Shown: positions 62,701-64,000 of the stretch, piece by piece
How positions within the stretch are numbered: the stretch's first letter is position 1
Layout: each line of letters opens with the position of its first letter
Assembly (NCBI RefSeq): GCF_000972845.2
Contig: NC_040022.1
Span: 14,854,123-14,918,122, forward strand
Direction of reading: 5' to 3'
Length of the DNA: 64,000 nt
From: Larimichthys crocea
Taxonomy: Eukaryota; Chordata; Actinopteri; Sciaenidae
Notes under the pieces: generated by a model
What the model was told of the DNA's origin: nothing
Seen by the model: only the letters and a program-made list of their open reading frames with translations
The model's database searches: none
Program-made: the position numbers and the translations under genes

Positions 62701-64000
62701 ATGTCAAAACTTCATCAACATCAGGACCCAGCACAACTTCTGCAGTACTGAATGTGAGCACAACCTCAACCTCCACAGTTTCTAATACGACAGCAACCAG
62801 CAATATTATGTCAACACTAGCAGCTGTCAGTGCAACTTTAGCACCAACTGTCTCTGATAGTGCAACTAGTATGAAAGGAAGCACTGCAAAATCTACACTG
62901 GCAAATAATGGCACAGCTTCATCATCTACAGTCTCATCAGCAACAGGAGCCAGTACAACATCTGCAGGATTAAATGTGAGCACAACCTCGACCTCCACAG
63001 TCTCTACTACCGCAGCGACCAGTGAAACAACCATCAGTACATCTGAATCAGCAGGTAACACCACATCATCATCAGACTCTGTAACGACAGCAACAAGCAC
63101 AACAAATGTGCTACCAGCACCCAGTACAACATCTGCATTATTGAATGTGAGCACAACCTCAGCCTCTAATCCTACAATGACCAGCTCAGCAAACAGCAAT
63201 ACTGATGCTATTTCAGCAGATATCAGTACAACTTCAGCATCCACAGCCTCTAATACCACAGCCATCACCGAAACACACAGCAGTACATCTGCATCAACAA
63301 GTAACAGCACAGCTTCATCAATCTCTGAAAAAACAGCACCCAGCACAACAAACACAGTTACTGCTAATGAAACAACACGCATGAAAGGCAGCACTGCGAC
63401 ATCCACACTAGCAAATATTGTCACAACTTCATCATCTACAGTCTCATCAGCAACAGGACCCAGTACAACATCTGTGGTAATGAATTTGAGCACAGTCCCA
63501 ACCTCCACACTCTCTGCTACTACAGCAACAAGTGAAACAAGCAGTATGACTACAGCAGCAGATAACAGCACACCTTCATCCTTCTCTGTAAGAACAGCAT
63601 CCAGTACAACAAACAGCAATACTACCTCAACACGAGCAGATATCAGTGCAACTTTAGCAACCACAGTCTCTGATACTGCAGGAACAAGCAATACAATGGC
63701 AAATAATGTCACAACTCCATCATCCGCAGTCTTGTCGACAACAACACCCAGTACAACATCTCCGGTACTGAATCTGAGTACAACCGCCGCTTCTACAGTC
63801 TCTGCAACCCCTGAAACAAGCAGCAGTACATCTACACCAGCAGATAACAGCACAACTTCAACACTGACTGCAATTTCTAAAGCACCCTACACACCAAACA
63901 GTAGTACTTCCTCTATGCTACCAAATACCAGCACAACTTCTGCATTGCCAACAATTGTTGGTACAGCACCCAGAACAAAAAACAACAGTGCATCTGCGTC
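56752..64000 (+). CDS. Secreted somatomedin-B plus giant Ser/Thr mucin protein (3' end outside window)
   Basis: Proposed exons are 56752-56806 (signal peptide [18 protein letters not shown]), 59523-59549 (linker AQTATPTPK), 60322-60447 (somatomedin-B) and 61063-64000 or beyond (mucin). All junctions are phase 1, as is typical of shuffled extracellular modules. The somatomedin-B part ends with [15 protein letters not shown], matching the C-x-C-D-E-x-C-x5-C-C-x-D-Y core. The mucin exon is open for 979 codons of Ser, Thr, Ala and Asn with many N-x-S/T sites. Proteoglycan 4 also joins somatomedin-B to a mucin, but its repeats and two-domain N-terminus differ. The acceptor at 61061-61062 has a weak pyrimidine tract. 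A stronger one at 61029-61030 would bring a stop in this phase. A short alternative last exon may lie at 60558-60601. Confidence 0.6.
57503..57740 (+). pseudogene. Decayed mucin-repeat fragment in intron 1 of the somatomedin-B/mucin gene
   Basis: The plus strand reads as the same Ser/Thr repeat found after 61063 ([35 protein letters not shown]). It then shifts frame at a TCTATTACTACGG segment and stops. Its acceptor phase (0) does not fit the phase-1 signal-peptide exon, so it cannot be spliced in cleanly. It looks like a relic of a former or duplicated mucin exon, cut off on the right by the LINE fragment. Confidence 0.6.
57750..58843 (+). mobile_element. 5'-truncated, inactive L2/CR1-type LINE
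   Basis: Broken plus-strand frames hold reverse-transcriptase phrases: [55 protein letters not shown] and [20 protein letters not shown]. The catalytic YADD is YANN (TATGCCAACAAT near 58383), and several frameshifts and stops are present. The 3' end is a TAAAGCACTTTGGG-like tail closing in TTTGATTTGATTTGAT, as in fish L2-type elements. It sits in intron 1 of the somatomedin-B/mucin gene, directly after the mucin relic. Confidence 0.8.
58844..59522 (+). other. Rest of intron 1, nothing recognised
   Basis: AT-rich unique-looking sequence, with short frames only. It ends with the pyrimidine tract and TTTTCTAG acceptor of the 27-base linker exon. Confidence 0.5.
59904..60245 (+). mobile_element. 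Teleost SINE-type element in intron 2
   Basis: It begins GGTCGGCACGGTGGTGCAGT, with an A-box-like TGGTGCAGTGG at 59915-59925 and a degenerate B box (GGTTCGTAC). The body carries the phrases GTGTGGAGTTTGTACGTT, CCCCGTGTCTGCATGGG and CGATGAACTGGCGACTTGTC, which I know from a very common fish interspersed repeat. GTTACAGATA occurs at 59894-59903 and again at 60236-60245, which may be a 10-bp target duplication, although part of that sequence can belong to the element's own tail. Confidence 0.75.
60322..60447 (+). other. Somatomedin-B domain exon
   Basis: A single phase 1-1 exon encodes a 42-residue module with ten Cys, two more than the usual eight. The diagnostic second half is [15 protein letters not shown] followed by PDYTSTC, directly comparable with vitronectin-type somatomedin-B domains. 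The Asp-Glu pair and the CC-x-DY core are intact. A strong GTAAGT donor follows at 60448. Confidence 0.8.
60558..60601 (+). other. Possible alternative last exon of the somatomedin-B gene
   Basis: A good acceptor (TTTCTCAACTACAG, ending 60557) is followed, in the phase-1 frame left by the somatomedin-B exon, by [14 protein letters not shown] and a TAG. If used, it would give a small secreted somatomedin-B protein without the mucin. It could equally be a decayed mucin-lead exon. Confidence 0.3.
61063..64000 (+). repeat. Diverged Ser/Thr mucin repeats with internal block duplications
   Basis: The frame is built from variants of phrases such as [43 protein letters not shown] and [14 protein letters not shown]. 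Whole blocks are duplicated: about 61501-61915 recurs at 62374-62782, and about 62051-62294 at 63119-63359, both nearly identical. No stop occurs in the plus frame to the window end. Long open frames on the minus strand (61136-62011 and 62021-63853) follow from the ACA/AGC/TCT codon usage and are not genes. Confidence 0.85.

Noticed and set aside
61136..63853. Minus-strand open frames of 292 and 611 codons, Val/Leu-rich
   Set aside because: They mirror the Ser/Thr codons of the mucin exon. The plus strand has no stop over the same length and continues an exon series with a signal peptide and a somatomedin-B domain.

Overview
The window looks like nuclear DNA of a teleost fish, probably a percomorph. 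It is AT-rich and intron-rich with GT-AG splice sites. It carries several dispersed repeats of kinds I know from fish genomes: an L2/CR1-type LINE with a TTTGA-repeat tail, a tRNA-like SINE, short inverted-repeat elements and LTR remnants. The recognisable genes are animal extracellular multidomain proteins with MAM, von Willebrand D, C8, TIL, somatomedin-B and mucin-type Ser/Thr/Pro domains. No bacterial genes, CRISPR arrays, rRNA or convincing tRNA genes were seen.

Positions 1 to about 41800 are essentially gene-free. At the left edge two short stretches look like exons of an unidentified gene (223-323 and 78-134 on the minus strand, with a competing plus-strand reading of the first). The rest is non-coding DNA with microsatellites, a decayed retroposon tail (5640-5935), a possible pogo-type transposase scrap (about 16345), two related LTR-like elements (23852-24151 and 33899-34397, the second with a perfect 5-bp target duplication), a 35-bp hairpin (22426-22460) and a short inverted-repeat element (40723-40952).

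Positions 41600 to 56270 hold one complete plus-strand gene. A 40-bp perfect palindrome and an NR5A/ERR-type site lie upstream of a TATA box at 41825. Twenty-nine coding exons (42016-55788) join without a frame break into a predicted secreted protein of 2075 residues. The order is signal peptide, short MAM, TILa-VWD-C8-TIL, TILa-VWD-C8, Thr/Pro linker, three MAM domains, an Arg-containing Pro/Thr mucin repeat, TIL-TILa, and a degenerate VWD with a 48-residue acidic insertion. This is a zonadhesin-like protein. Three MAM domains and the mucin appear to have been inserted, as phase-1 exons, between the C8 and TIL parts of one D assembly.

Positions 56700 to 64000 hold the start of a second plus-strand gene about 0.5 kb downstream. 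It has its own TATA box, a signal-peptide exon, a 27-bp linker exon, a somatomedin-B exon and an uninterrupted Ser/Thr-rich mucin frame of 2.9 kb that runs off the window. Its first intron holds a decayed piece of the same mucin repeat followed by a dead LINE, and its second intron holds a SINE. The two genes form a head-to-tail pair of secreted, heavily O-glycosylated proteins. Exon limits were read by eye from splice-site consensus and reading-frame phase, and no database search was possible.
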